From positions 4,278,001 to 4,342,000 of the forward strand of contig NZ_JARUBF010000001.1 in NCBI RefSeq assembly GCF_029626025.1: 64,000 nt of DNA, given 5' to 3'. The position numbers and the translations under genes are program-made. The notes under the pieces were generated by a model that was given only the letters and a program-made list of their open reading frames with translations, did no database searches and was not told the origin of the DNA. The stretch's first letter is position 1. Every line of letters begins with the position of its first letter. Below, one piece after another: positions 8,878-17,763 of the stretch. This DNA is from Solwaraspora sp. WMMD406 (GTDB taxonomy: Bacteria; Actinomycetota; Actinomycetes; Mycobacteriales; Micromonosporaceae).

Positions 8878-9705
8878 ATGGTCAGGGGTCTGCGCGCAAG
8901 CATCGACAGGATCGGCGCCCTCGTCGCCGGTGCGGTGGCCGGCGGCGTGTTGCTGGCCGCCCCGGCGGTCGCCGCGGCCGACGTGACGCTGCGACCACAG
9001 CAGGCCCCTCGCGGCGCCGGCGTCATGGTGACGTTCGTGGTCCCGCAGGAGCGGCCCGGTGCCCACACCACCGAGATACGTCTCGATCTGCCCGTCGACC
9101 TGCCGATCGCCGAGGTGTATCCAATGTCGGTGCAGGACTGGGCACCCCGGATCACCAACCGGCGACTGGCCGAGCCGCTGCCCGGCCTGCACGGTGGCCA
9201 GACGATCGAGGTCACCGAGAGCATCGTGTGGCTGCGGGTGACGAGTCCGCCGGTGCGGCCGGAGCCGATCGAGCTGGTCATTTCGATCGGCCCGCTGCCC
9301 GACACCGACCGGGTCGACTTCGCGGTGACGCAGACCTACTCCGACGGCACCGAGGTCCGCTGGGGCGGACCGGGCGCCACCCGACCGGCCCCGGCGTTGA
9401 CGTTGGTCGCCGCCGATCCCGCCGCCGTCGCCGGTCACGGCGGCCACGCCGGTGCCACCGGCGCGGACCCGTCGGCGCCGGCCACCGCCGCACCGGAGTC
9501 CGCCGCCGACGGCGGCACCACCGCCGCGTTGCTGCTGACCGGCCTCGCCGGTGGGGCCGCGTTCGGGGCGGTGGCCGTCTGGTGGTTCAGCCGCCGCCGC
9601 AGCACGACCGTGGCCGCCGAGGGTGACGACGGCCCGGCCGACTCGTCGCTGGTCGCGGCGGGATCCGCCGGCGAGGGTGGCCGCTGGCGGCTACCGCAGA
9701 CGTGA
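8878..9705 (+). CDS. YcnI/DUF1775-family membrane-anchored copper-handling protein
   Basis: A 275-residue protein with a signal peptide (residues 1-34, ending AAPAVAAA), a DUF1775 beta domain (~35-185: VTLRPQQAPRGAGVMVTFVV, EVTESIVWLRVTSPPVRP), a linker, one transmembrane helix near residues 218-240 and a short cytoplasmic tail. In YcnI proteins the mature chain usually begins with a His that binds copper. Here the position reads ADVTL, with Asp in place of His. It faces the convergent CopC-CopD fusion, a common partner, supporting a role in periplasmic copper handling. Whether it still binds copper in the usual way is open. Confidence 0.85.
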   Translation: MVRGLRASIDRIGALVAGAVAGGVLLAAPAVAAADVTLRPQQAPRGAGVMVTFVVPQERPGAHTTEIRLDLPVDLPIAEVYPMSVQDWAPRITNRRLAEPLPGLHGGQTIEVTESIVWLRVTSPPVRPEPIELVISIGPLPDTDRVDFAVTQTYSDGTEVRWGGPGATRPAPALTLVAADPAAVAGHGGHAGATGADPSAPATAAPESAADGGTTAALLLTGLAGGAAFGAVAVWWFSRRRSTTVAAEGDDGPADSSLVAAGSAGEGGRWRLPQT

Positions 9706-9782
9706 ACCCGGAGCCGGCAGACGTGAACCCGGAGCCGTTCGCCGCGAGTCCGCTCCGTGCCGGATGGCGGCACCCCGGACGG

Positions 9783-11519
9783 TCACCGCACGGGCACGGT
9801 CGTCGTCACCGTGGCCTGGTCGATGTCGGAGATCCGGATGGTGAACCGGACCTGCCAGTCGCCCGGGACCGGGAACGCGACGGCGCCGACGGCGTGGTTG
9901 CCCTGCAACCCGAGTAGCGGCGTGCTGACCGGCTCGACACCCTGCGCTGGCAACGCCGTGGTCATCGTCCACTCCTCCACGTCGAGTGGCGCGCCCTGCG
10001 GGGTGTACACGTAGGCGTGCACCGTGTTGTGTTCGCCGAGTTGTACGGGATAAATGTCGAACTGCAAGGTGTACAGCGAACTGGTCAGGGTCTGCGCGAA
10101 GCTGTCCTGTCCCAGCGCCTGCGCCTCGGCGACGGCGGTCCGCGCCGGTGTCGTCTGGACCAGCACGGCGCTGGCGGCGAGCGCCGTCACGGCCACCGCG
10201 ACCTCGATGGCGACGACCCCGGTCAGCCGGCGGTGGTCGATCGGGTCCGGGCGGCGGACCAGCCGGCGAGCGTAGCCGGCGGCGATCAGCAGACCAGCGA
10301 CCAGACCGACCTTGAGCAGGATCAAGCGGCCGTACCGGGTGGTCAGCAGGGCCGACACGGTCCCGGTCTCCAGCACGGCCTGGACCACCCCGGCCAGCAG
10401 CAGCCAGCAGACCGCGACCGTCGCCCAGGCCGACCAGACCGGCAGGATCCGGCCCATCAGACGGGGGTGGGCGCGGCGAAGCAGGACGCCGCCGAGAGCC
10501 ACCAGGCCGCCGAGCCAGACGGCGACCGCGGCGATGTGGATCGTGTCGGCCACGACGCTGGCGGCGGGCACCGGCGCCGCCAGCGCGTGTCCGGTCAGCG
10601 GCCAGGTCGCCAACCCGGTTACGGCCAGCGCGAGCAGGGCGACCCGCCGGACGGTCCCGCCGCCGCCGGTCAGTGCCGGCGTGAGCAGCGCCGCGAGTAC
10701 GGCGAGGATGCCTAGCCGGGCCAGTACCGTCAGCCCGTACCCGCTGGTCAGAACGGCGGCGAGGTCGGCGGTCGACACGTCGAACAGGGCACTGCCGCTG
10801 ATGTACGGTGCGCGCACCCACAGCCCCGCGACGGTGGCCACGGCGATCAGCGTCAGTCCGGTACGGACCAGGCGGAGCCCGGGTCGGCGGGGCAGTCGCG
10901 GCGGCCAGAGCGCGACCAGCAGCAGCGCCGGTCCGACGGCGAGTACGACGCCGAGGTAGCCGACGAACGTGGTGGCGGCGACGGCGGCGGTCACCGAGGT
11001 GCGCTGGCCGTCGGGGTCGACCTGCGGCACCGTCGCCGACGGTGCCCCGACCGAGTAGGTGTAGCCGCCTCCGACGGGGTGCCCGTCCGCGGAGATGATC
11101 CGGTAACTGACGAGGTAGGTGCCGAGGGGCTGGTCGGGGATGCGGATTCCGGCTGTGATGGTGGCGCCGTCGACCCGGGGCTCGCCGTCGTTGATTCGCT
11201 TGCCGTCCGGCGCCAGGATCTGCAGTCGGCCGTCGATCAGCCGGACCGGCTCGGTGAAGGTCAGGACGACGACCCTGGGGGAGGTGCCGAGCACGGAGCC
11301 GGGAACCGGATCGGCGGTCACCAGCACGGCGTGCGCCGCCGCTGGTGTGGCGGGTGCGGCCAGCACTCCCAGGCCGGCGAGCAGCAGTCCCAACAGGAGC
11401 GCCCGGACGCGTCGGATCGGCCGGCGCGTCGGGACGGCCGACCGGGGGCGGTACCACCGTCCGGATTCCGCGTGTTCCACCTCAGGTAGTTCGGTTGGGC
11501 GGGGCGATCGGTTCAGCAC
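9783..11519 (-). CDS. CopC-CopD fusion, copper resistance/import protein
   Basis: A 578-residue protein. After a signal segment (cleavage near TPAAA-HAVLV) comes a CopC domain with the mature N-terminal His (HAVLVTADPVPGS) and a second His in IISADGHPVGGGYTY. From ~residue 200 a CopD region follows with about eight transmembrane helices. The C-terminus (~480-578) is a soluble beta domain containing QFDIYPVQLGEHNTVHAYVY. In this family CopC captures copper and CopD moves it across the membrane. The GTG at 11519 is the longest reasonable start; an internal GTG at 11480 would shorten the N-region. It is convergent with the YcnI-like gene. Confidence 0.88.
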   Translation of the reverse strand: MLNRSPRPTELPEVEHAESGRWYRPRSAVPTRRPIRRVRALLLGLLLAGLGVLAAPATPAAAHAVLVTADPVPGSVLGTSPRVVVLTFTEPVRLIDGRLQILAPDGKRINDGEPRVDGATITAGIRIPDQPLGTYLVSYRIISADGHPVGGGYTYSVGAPSATVPQVDPDGQRTSVTAAVAATTFVGYLGVVLAVGPALLLVALWPPRLPRRPGLRLVRTGLTLIAVATVAGLWVRAPYISGSALFDVSTADLAAVLTSGYGLTVLARLGILAVLAALLTPALTGGGGTVRRVALLALAVTGLATWPLTGHALAAPVPAASVVADTIHIAAVAVWLGGLVALGGVLLRRAHPRLMGRILPVWSAWATVAVCWLLLAGVVQAVLETGTVSALLTTRYGRLILLKVGLVAGLLIAAGYARRLVRRPDPIDHRRLTGVVAIEVAVAVTALAASAVLVQTTPARTAVAEAQALGQDSFAQTLTSSLYTLQFDIYPVQLGEHNTVHAYVYTPQGAPLDVEEWTMTTALPAQGVEPVSTPLLGLQGNHAVGAVAFPVPGDWQVRFTIRISDIDQATVTTTVPVR

Positions 11520-11731
11520 GCGGGGACACTCCGGCCAGGTGGGGATGTGCCGGTGCGGCCGGCACGGACGACTGCCGCACGGAATGGTGCGCGATGCGGT
11601 CGCGGGGAGGCAAACGGCCGCGCCCGGCGGGGTGAAGCCGAGACATGGGTGTGGTGGCGCGACTCATTCCATCCTAGGACGCTATAGGGGATGTGACCCC
11701 TCCACCCACTCATGTCGACACCCGAAAACGA

Positions 11732-11769
11732 ACTGCCGCCGACCCCCATCACCGGGGGTCGGCGGCAGT
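11732..11769 (-). terminator. intrinsic hairpin downstream of the 12-kb hypothetical gene
   Basis: A perfect 16-bp inverted repeat (ACTGCCGCCGACCCCC and its complement) with a 6-nt loop, starting 23 bp after the stop of the minus-strand gene. There is no strong U-tract, as is usual in high-GC actinomycetes. Confidence 0.75.
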
Positions 11770-11791
11770 CCTGACTACCGGGTCTGCGGGT

Positions 11792-12349
11792 TCAGTCCTC
11801 CGACTGCGCGGAGTCCTGGCCGGCGTGCGAGAACAACACAGGCGTCACCGGTCGGGCGGGGGCGGTACGGGTGGCCATGGCGGGGGGCTGGTCACCGCGC
11901 TCCTGACCGGCCGGGGTGTGCTCGCCGGTCAGGACAAGCAGCTGGTAGGCGCGTTCGGCCGGCAGTCGGCCGGTGACGATCGCGATGCGCAGGGGGACGG
12001 GCGGTGTGCCGGCGACGACGGCGACGGGCAGGTCGAGCACCCGGGGATCGACCTGCTGGCTGGCGAGATGGCCGGCGGCGGCCGGTGGCAGGTCGCGCCA
12101 CGGGCGGACGGTGTCCTCGGTGAAGCCGTGGCTGGCCCATTGTTCGGCTTCGGCGGAGACCCGCTCGGCGACGTGTGATGGGACGACGTCGCGTCCGCCG
12201 AGGTCGTCGCTGAGCAGCGCGCGGGCGAGTGGACTGAGCTCGGTGAGGGGGCACCAGCGGGTACGCGACGTGCTCCGGCGGGAGGTGCCGGTGGGGTGGG
12301 CACCGGCTGGCCGGTCGCGCCGGGCGGCTGGGTCGAGGTGGGCCGGCAT
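11792..12349 (-). CDS. hypothetical protein
   Basis: A 185-residue protein I do not recognise. The N-terminal ~35 residues are Arg/Pro/Thr-rich. The middle (~36-100) is helical (LTELSPLARALLSDDLGGRDV, VAERVSAEAEQWASHGF), and a more hydrophobic segment (PVAVVAGTPPVPLRIAIVTGRLPAERAYQLLVL) follows. There is no clear membrane helix or catalytic motif. The ATG at MPAHLDP is chosen because GGATGG lies just before it. It is divergent from the hypothetical gene at 12487 and is followed by a strong hairpin. Confidence 0.6.
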   Translation of the reverse strand: MPAHLDPAARRDRPAGAHPTGTSRRSTSRTRWCPLTELSPLARALLSDDLGGRDVVPSHVAERVSAEAEQWASHGFTEDTVRPWRDLPPAAAGHLASQQVDPRVLDLPVAVVAGTPPVPLRIAIVTGRLPAERAYQLLVLTGEHTPAGQERGDQPPAMATRTAPARPVTPVLFSHAGQDSAQSED

Positions 12350-12486
12350 GCCACCATCCAAGCATGATCGATTGCGGTTTGGCGGCAAGGGGTCCAGCTC
12401 GCGGCGGTCGCCGGCACTGATCGTAACCGCGTGGTGACGGGGCACCGGCGCGGTTTGCCCGCCGTGCCCCGGGGTAGCCGCGTCCG

Positions 12487-12867
12487 GTGGCAGCGGATGA
12501 TCATCGAGGGGAGTCGTCGTCGGGTCAGGGCGCGTCCACGACGGAGCGCTGGGCGTACGGGTATCTGTACTTCGTGCAGACCGTCGGACCGGCTGACGGG
12601 GAGCGGTCACCGTCGGCGGGGCCGACGGTGACGGTGATCGCCGACGGCGCCGGACATCGCTGCGCGGTGCTGACCGGGCGGCGGTTGGAGGTTCTCGACG
12701 AGTTGGGCGCGCAGGGTTGGATCGTGACGGACGGGTTGTGGAATCCGGAGCAGGTGCGGTGGCTGGCGGAGGTGGTGGGCTCGGTCGAGGGGGTGGATCG
12801 GATGGTGGGCTATTGGCAGTCGTTCATGCGGCGGCGGGTGGTCGACGAGGGTGGGGGCGGCGGGTGA
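12487..12867 (+). CDS. hypothetical protein
   Basis: A 126-residue protein, probably cytoplasmic, with a polar start followed by a folded-looking part (WAYGYLYFVQTV, VLTGRRLEVLDELGAQGWIVTDGLW, VRWLAEVVGSVEGVDRMVGYWQSFMRRR). The strong alternation and Trp/Tyr content support real coding. I do not recognise the family. The GTG start is the first in frame; an ATG ten bases on is out of frame. It lies upstream of the phosphatidyltransferase gene by 137 bp and may be independently transcribed. Confidence 0.6.
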   Translation: MAADDHRGESSSGQGASTTERWAYGYLYFVQTVGPADGERSPSAGPTVTVIADGAGHRCAVLTGRRLEVLDELGAQGWIVTDGLWNPEQVRWLAEVVGSVEGVDRMVGYWQSFMRRRVVDEGGGGG

Positions 12868-13004
12868 GTCGGCAGGTGAGGTGGGAAAGGCGGGTTATAG
12901 TGGCGCTCGCCAGGTGACAGGGCCCCTTGGGGGACCGCCGGGCTCGCTCGCCGCCGTGGTGTCGTCGGTCCGGTGGGACAGACCGGTCGGGGCGGGGAGA
13001 GGGA

Positions 13005-13637
13005 GTGTCGGTGTCGCATCCGTCTGCGCGGACCGGGTCGGCGCGGGCCGATGTGGTGACCCGAGTCGTGACAGTGCCGAATATTATCAGTTTTGTCCGT
13101 TTATTGGGTGTGCCGCTGTTCCTTTACCTTTTTCTGGTCCAGCGGGCCGACGTGGCGGCGATGGTGGTGCTGGCCGTCGGCGGCACGACCGACTGGGTGG
13201 ACGGATTCGTGGCCCGGCGGATGCACCAGGTGTCGCGGCTGGGTGAGTTGTTGGATCCGCTGGCGGACCGCCTGTACATCCTGGCGACGTTGGTCGCGTT
13301 CACCGCCCGCGAGGTGATGCCGTGGCAGTTCACGGTGGCGTTGCTGAGTCGTGAGGTGCTGTTGGGTGGTTGTCTGCTGGTGCTGCGACGGTTCGGCTAC
13401 GGCCCGCCACAGGTGCACTATGTAGGCAAGACAGCTACTTTTGTGCTGTTGGCGGCGTTCCCGGTGTTGTTGCTCTCCGCTGTGCTCGGCTTCGGTCCGG
13501 CAGCGACGGCGGCCGCCGCCATCGGGTGGGGCCTGGCCTGGTGGGGCCTGGTGTTGTACTGGCTGGCGGGTGTGCTGTACGGGTGGCAGACCGCGGTGTT
13601 GGTACGGTCCGCCGGGGCGAGGACGGAGCGGGCATGA
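13005..13637 (+). CDS. CDP-alcohol phosphatidyltransferase
   Basis: A 210-residue membrane enzyme with the full CDP-alcohol signature: DWVDGFVARR followed by GELLDPLADR, placing the paired Asp residues as expected. Six hydrophobic helices are visible. It probably makes a phosphatidylglycerol-type or related phospholipid. The M. tuberculosis gene in the same place is Rv1822 (pgsA2), and the next genes match Rv1823-Rv1825. Two GTG starts (13005, 13011) share the purine run GGGGAGAGGGAG; the first is given. Its stop overlaps the ATG of the following DUF881 gene (ATGA), so translation is coupled. Confidence 0.88.
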   Translation: MSVSHPSARTGSARADVVTRVVTVPNIISFVRLLGVPLFLYLFLVQRADVAAMVVLAVGGTTDWVDGFVARRMHQVSRLGELLDPLADRLYILATLVAFTAREVMPWQFTVALLSREVLLGGCLLVLRRFGYGPPQVHYVGKTATFVLLAAFPVLLLSAVLGFGPAATAAAAIGWGLAWWGLVLYWLAGVLYGWQTAVLVRSAGARTERA

Positions 13638-14524
13638 GCGACGAGGGCCGGGACGGTCCGGCCGTACGGCGGGAGTACGCGCCGGATTTCCTCATCGAGT
13701 TGTTCCGCAGCCCGTTGGATCCGGGTTACGCCGACGCGGCGGCGCGCCGGGCGGTGCGGGGTCCTCGGCGGGGTTGGCGGGCGCTGGTGCCGAGGGTCGC
13801 GATGGCGTTGTCGATGGCGGCGGTGGGTTTCCTGTTCGTGTTGGCGTACCAGAAAACCGTGGCGGAGGAACCGAGCCGGTCGCAGGCGCGGTCGGGTCTG
13901 GTGGCGCAGGTGACGCAACGCCAGTCGGAGACCGACGAGTTGCAGCGTCGGGCGGACGAGTTGCGGGACGCCGTGGCCCGCGAGCGGGACGCCGCGTTGA
14001 GTGGTTCACAGGCGGCGGGCCTGCGGGATCTGGAGGCGGCGGCGGGGCTGGCCCGGGTGCGCGGCGACGGCGTGATAGTACGGTTGACCGACGCGCCGGA
14101 GTCGGTGGATCCGGTGACCGGCGTGGGGGCGAACGATTTGGGTCGGGTGTTGGACCGGGATCTGCAGGATGTCGCGAACGCGTTGTGGAGCGCTGGTGCG
14201 GAGGCGGTGTCGATCAATGGTCAGCGGTTGACCGCGACGTCGACGATCCGGGCGGCGGGTAACGCGATCCTGGTGGACTTCCGGCCGGTGACCGGGCCGT
14301 ACGAGGTGTCGGCGATCGGTCCGGGGAGGTTGGACGAGGATTTCGCCGACAGTCAGGCGGCGGCGTTGTTGCGGCTGGTGTCCGACGAGCACGGGTTGTC
14401 GTTCGAGGTGCGGTCGGCTGATGATCTGATGTTGCCGGCCGCAGGTGAACCTCGGTTGCGCTATGCCAGTCCGGCGTCGCCGGCACCGGGTCCGTCTGTC
14501 GCCGCCTCGGGAGGAACGCGATGA
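13634..14524 (+). CDS. DUF881-family membrane protein (first copy)
   Basis: A 296-residue protein: a cytoplasmic N-terminus of ~60 residues, one transmembrane helix (VAMALSMAAVGFLFVLAY), a coiled coil (~80-125: TQRQSETDELQRRADELRDAV) and an extracytoplasmic DUF881 domain (GLARVRGDGVIVRLTDAP, LQDVANALWSAGAEAVSINGQRL). It corresponds to M. tuberculosis Rv1823 by order and type. The domain is often found near cell-division or envelope genes, but its role is unknown. It overlaps the genes on both sides by 4 bp, forming a tight operon with the small basic protein and a second DUF881 protein. Confidence 0.9.
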   Translation: MSDEGRDGPAVRREYAPDFLIELFRSPLDPGYADAAARRAVRGPRRGWRALVPRVAMALSMAAVGFLFVLAYQKTVAEEPSRSQARSGLVAQVTQRQSETDELQRRADELRDAVARERDAALSGSQAAGLRDLEAAAGLARVRGDGVIVRLTDAPESVDPVTGVGANDLGRVLDRDLQDVANALWSAGAEAVSINGQRLTATSTIRAAGNAILVDFRPVTGPYEVSAIGPGRLDEDFADSQAAALLRLVSDEHGLSFEVRSADDLMLPAAGEPRLRYASPASPAPGPSVAASGGTR

Positions 14525-14853
14525 TCGCCGTGCTGGCGTTGCTCGTCGGAATGCTGTTGGGCGTCTATTTCGATCCGGTGGTGCCGGCGGTGTTGCAGCC
14601 GTATCTGCCGATCGCGGTGGTCGCGGCGTTGGACGCGGTGTTCGGTGGGGTGCGGGCGAAGCTGGACGGGATCTTCGATGACAAGCAGTTCGTGATCTCG
14701 TTCATTTCGAACGTGCTGGTGGCGGGTGTGATCGTGTACCTGGGTGACCAGTTGGGGGTGGGTGGCCAGTTGTCGACCGGTGTGGTCGTGGTGTTGGGGG
14801 TGCGGATCTTCGGTAACGTCGCGGCGATCCGTCGGCATCTGTTCCGGGCGTGA
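14521..14853 (+). CDS. sbp: small basic protein, DUF1290 family
   Basis: A 110-residue, almost entirely hydrophobic protein with three membrane helices and the conserved DAVFGGVRAKLDGIFDDKQF loop of the DUF1290 (Sbp) family. It lies between two DUF881 genes exactly as Rv1824 does in M. tuberculosis. It starts in an ATGA overlap with the gene before and ends in a GTGA overlap with the gene after. Function is unknown; the constant company of DUF881 proteins suggests one membrane complex. Confidence 0.92.
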   Translation: MIAVLALLVGMLLGVYFDPVVPAVLQPYLPIAVVAALDAVFGGVRAKLDGIFDDKQFVISFISNVLVAGVIVYLGDQLGVGGQLSTGVVVVLGVRIFGNVAAIRRHLFRA

Positions 14854-15755
14854 GGATCTTCGAGGCGATGGCGGTACGTAGGCAGACGGGTACGGGGTGG
14901 CCGGAGGCGGCTGATCGGTCGCCTCGGCCGACTGGCGTCGGGTCAGCGACCGGCGCGTCCGAGCCGGCCGAGACCGGCGCGACGTCAGTCGGGTCGGCGT
15001 CGCCGCCGGCCGGTCCGGTGGGCGATCCGCCGCCGGCTGGTTCCGGTGGGCGGCGGGGCGGGCCGCGACTGTCGTCGGCCGGTCTGATCATCGTGGTGTT
15101 GCTGGTGTTGCTGGGTTTCACGTTCGTGGCGCAGGTGCGCAGCACGGCCACGGATCCGACGTTGACCGCTGCCCGACAGGAGGACCTGGTCCGGATCTTG
15201 TCCGATCTGGAGGCGCGTGAGGAGCGTCTGCGGCAGGACATCGCCGAGTTGGAGGAGAGTCAGCGGCAGTTGACCTCGGGCGCGCAGGGGCGTGAGGCGG
15301 CGTTGGCGGAGGCGTCGCGGCGGGCGGACGAGTTGGGTGTTCTGGGTGGCAGTCTGCCGGCGGTGGGGCCGGGTCTGCGGGTGCGTTTCACGGCGGGTGC
15401 CGAGCCGTTGCGGGCGGCGGCGTTGTTGGACGCGGTGCAGGAGTTGCGGGGTGCGGGCGCGGAGGCGATGCAGATCAGCGGTGGTAGTGGCCGGTCGGTG
15501 CGGCTGGTGGCGAGTAGTTATTTCCTGGACGTCGACGGGGGAGTGGAGGTCGATGGTCAGCGGTTGACGGGGCCGTACGAGATCCTGGTGATCGGTGAGG
15601 CGACGACGATGCGGACGGCGTTGAACATTCCGGGTGGGGTGGTCGCGTCGGTCTCGGGTGACGGCGGTACGGTGATCGTCGAGGAACGTGAGGTGGTCGA
15701 GGTGTCGACTCTGAGCGAGCCGAGGGTGTTGCGTTACGCGCGTCCGGTCTCCTGA
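14850..15755 (+). CDS. DUF881-family membrane protein (second copy)
   Basis: A 301-residue paralogue of the protein two genes upstream. It has a long disordered Gly/Pro/Ser cytoplasmic region (residues ~10-70), a transmembrane helix (LIIVVLLVLLGFTFVAQV), a coiled coil (DLEAREERLRQDIAELEESQ) and the DUF881 domain (GPGLRVRFTAGAEPLRAAAL, LRGAGAEAMQISGGSGRSVRLVA). It matches Rv1825 in order. The GTG at 14850 overlaps the previous stop; an ATG at 14868 is also possible. A 75-bp gap separates it from gcvH. Confidence 0.9.
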   Translation: MRIFEAMAVRRQTGTGWPEAADRSPRPTGVGSATGASEPAETGATSVGSASPPAGPVGDPPPAGSGGRRGGPRLSSAGLIIVVLLVLLGFTFVAQVRSTATDPTLTAARQEDLVRILSDLEAREERLRQDIAELEESQRQLTSGAQGREAALAEASRRADELGVLGGSLPAVGPGLRVRFTAGAEPLRAAALLDAVQELRGAGAEAMQISGGSGRSVRLVASSYFLDVDGGVEVDGQRLTGPYEILVIGEATTMRTALNIPGGVVASVSGDGGTVIVEEREVVEVSTLSEPRVLRYARPVS

Positions 15756-15830
15756 TCGGCGGGTGCTCGGGTCGGTTCGCCGGCGCGGGGCGGTTGTCAG
15801 TGGTGAGTGTCGAGGACCGAGGGACCGGGC

Positions 15831-16211
15831 GTGATTCCAGACGATCTGCGGTACACCGCGGAGCATGAGTGGGTGGCGGGTGACGGCACCGGGCCGGTGC
15901 GGGTCGGTATCACCCATTTCGCGCAGGACGCGTTGGGTGACATCGTGTTCGTCGAGTTGCCGCAGGTCGGTGCGCAGCTGTCGGCCGGTGCGGTGTGCGG
16001 TGAGATCGAGTCGACCAAGAGTGTGTCGGAGATTTACGCCCCGGTGAGCGGCACGGTGGTGGCGCGTAACGAGGTCTTGGTCGACGCGCCGGAGACGGTG
16101 AACTCGGATCCGTACGGTGCCGGGTGGTTGTTGCAGGTGGAGCCGGTGGACGCGGGTGCGATCGAGGGGTTGCTCGACGCGGCGGCGTATCGGGAACTCA
16201 CCGAACGCTGA
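15831..16211 (+). CDS. gcvH: glycine cleavage system H protein
   Basis: A 126-residue lipoyl carrier protein. It has the opening [14 protein letters not shown], and the lipoylated Lys sits in [18 protein letters not shown] around residue 63. It shuttles the aminomethyl group between the P, T and L proteins. The GTG at VIPDDLRYT is chosen because GAGGGA precedes it and the length fits the family; an upstream GTG adds eight residues. The riboswitch-controlled gcvP follows 3 kb downstream, and gcvT is not in the window. The order gcvH-FHA-ftsR-DUF151-MerR-gcvP is the mycobacterial one. Confidence 0.95.
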   Translation: MIPDDLRYTAEHEWVAGDGTGPVRVGITHFAQDALGDIVFVELPQVGAQLSAGAVCGEIESTKSVSEIYAPVSGTVVARNEVLVDAPETVNSDPYGAGWLLQVEPVDAGAIEGLLDAAAYRELTER

Positions 16212-16437
16212 GGTGTGACCGTCCGCAAGGTATGTTGTGCCCGCGAGTCTTGTTGACCCTTGTTTTCGGCGCTGGCTAGGCTCGCCCAGTCGACCGAGAA
16301 GCTAACAACAGTTGAGCGTTGTGGGAAATGTGCCGTACGGCACTGGGGAGCCCGCGCACCGGCCCTGTTCGCGGGTCCGGGGTTGTGGGTGACCCGGAGA
16401 GCCCCGACGCCGACCGAACAGATCCGTGAGGTGGTCC

Positions 16438-16890
16438 ATGACGCGCCCAGACGACGAGTTCCCCCCGCTCGACGTCACGTCGACGTTGAACCTTGGTTCG
16501 CTCGACGAAGTGCTGGAGGGGCCGGACACCGATGTGGTGCCGAGTCGGATGTCTGGTTCGTTGCCGCCGGGAATGGCGTTGCTGGTGGTGCGGCGTGGTC
16601 CGAACGCGGGGGCGAGGTTCCTGCTGGATCATGACGTGACGACCAGTGGCCGGCATCCGGACAGCGACATTTTCCTTGACGATGTGACGGTGTCGCGGCG
16701 GCACGCGGAGTTCCACCGTGATGGCGGTACCTTCACGGTGCGCGATGTGGGTAGCCTGAACGGCACCTATGTCAATCGTGAGCGGGTGGAGGCGGCGACC
16801 CTGAGCAACGGTGACGAGGTCCAGATCGGGAAGTTCCGGTTGGTCTTCATCGCCGGTCCGCGGCCGGACGAGGAGGTTGGCCGCGGTTGA
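16438..16890 (+). CDS. garA: FHA-domain regulator, GarA/OdhI type
   Basis: A 150-residue protein with an acidic N-terminus that carries a Thr-rich segment (DVTSTLNLGSLDE, residues ~13-25) and a C-terminal FHA domain (~50-140). FHA landmarks are GRHPDSDIFLDDVTVSRRHAEF and DVGSLNGTYVNRERV. In GarA/OdhI proteins, PknB/PknG phosphorylation of such an N-terminal Thr makes the FHA domain bind it and releases inhibition of 2-oxoglutarate metabolism enzymes. The position directly after gcvH is that of Rv1827 (garA). The exact phosphosite (TST) is inferred. GAGGTGG precedes the ATG. Confidence 0.9.
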   Translation: MTRPDDEFPPLDVTSTLNLGSLDEVLEGPDTDVVPSRMSGSLPPGMALLVVRRGPNAGARFLLDHDVTTSGRHPDSDIFLDDVTVSRRHAEFHRDGGTFTVRDVGSLNGTYVNRERVEAATLSNGDEVQIGKFRLVFIAGPRPDEEVGRG

Positions 16891-16962
16891 GGTTCGGGGC
16901 GCGGACGGAGCTGGCTTCGTGCGCGGTACGTGGCTGACGCCGGCTGGTGAGCCGGGGGTGTC

Positions 16963-17697
16963 GTGGTGACTGAGCAGGCGGCGGCCCGGGACGGCGCGGT
17001 CGCGGCTGCGCTGATGAGTATCGGTGAGGTGCTGGCGCAGTTGCGTCCGGAGTTCCCGGACACCACCATCTCGAAGCTGCGGTTCCTGGAGGCCGAAGGG
17101 CTGGTGGAGCCGCGGCGGACGCCGTCGGGCTACCGGAAGTACAGCTGGGACGATGTGGCGCGGCTGCGGTTCGTGTTGACGGCGCAGCGGGATCAGTACC
17201 TGCCGTTGCGGGTGATCCGGGAGCAGTTGGCGCAGCGGGACGAGCCGGCGTCGCGGGCGCGGCCGACGTTGGTGGCGGTGAGCCCGTCTGGTGAGGTGCC
17301 GTCGCGGCCGGTGGCGGAGCCGGTGGATTCCCGGTTGAGTCGGGCGGATCTGCTGGGGCGTAGTGGGTTGGAGCCGGCGGTGTTGGCCGAGGTGGAGCGG
17401 CTGGGTCTGGTGGTGGCGGTGGCGCCGGGCTGGTACGACGCGGACGGGTTGGCGGTCGCTGTCGCGGTGGCCGGGTTGTTGCGGCACGGGTTGGAGGTGC
17501 GTCACCTTCGGGCGGTGCGGGCGGCGGCGGATCGGGAGGTCGGGTTGTTCGCCCAGTTGGTGGCGCCGTTGGCGCGGCAGAGTGATCCGGCCGCGCGCGC
17601 TCGGGCGGCGGAGACGGCTCGGGAGTTGATCGGGTTGTCTCAGCAGTTGCATGCCGCGTTGGTGCGGGCTGGTCTGCGTGAGACGCTCGGCCGGTGA
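16963..17697 (+). CDS. ftsR: MerR-family regulator FtsR
   Basis: A 244-residue protein with an N-terminal MerR winged-helix domain (~15-85: MSIGEVLAQLRPEFPDTTISKLRFLEAEGLVEPRRTPSGYRKYSWDDVARL) and a longer C-terminal helical domain. It matches Rv1828/FtsR, known to activate ftsZ in corynebacteria and mycobacteria. There is no Cys-rich metal loop at the C-terminus, which agrees with a non-metal regulator. The gene sits third in gcvH-FHA-ftsR and has overlapping GTG start choices at 16963 and 16966. Confidence 0.9.
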   Translation: MVTEQAAARDGAVAAALMSIGEVLAQLRPEFPDTTISKLRFLEAEGLVEPRRTPSGYRKYSWDDVARLRFVLTAQRDQYLPLRVIREQLAQRDEPASRARPTLVAVSPSGEVPSRPVAEPVDSRLSRADLLGRSGLEPAVLAEVERLGLVVAVAPGWYDADGLAVAVAVAGLLRHGLEVRHLRAVRAAADREVGLFAQLVAPLARQSDPAARARAAETARELIGLSQQLHAALVRAGLRETLGR

Positions 17698-17763
17698 GGT
17701 GCTCGGCGCGACCAGACGGCTGTCTGTTCGTCCGTGTACCGTGCAGGGAGGGGCGGGAGCGGG

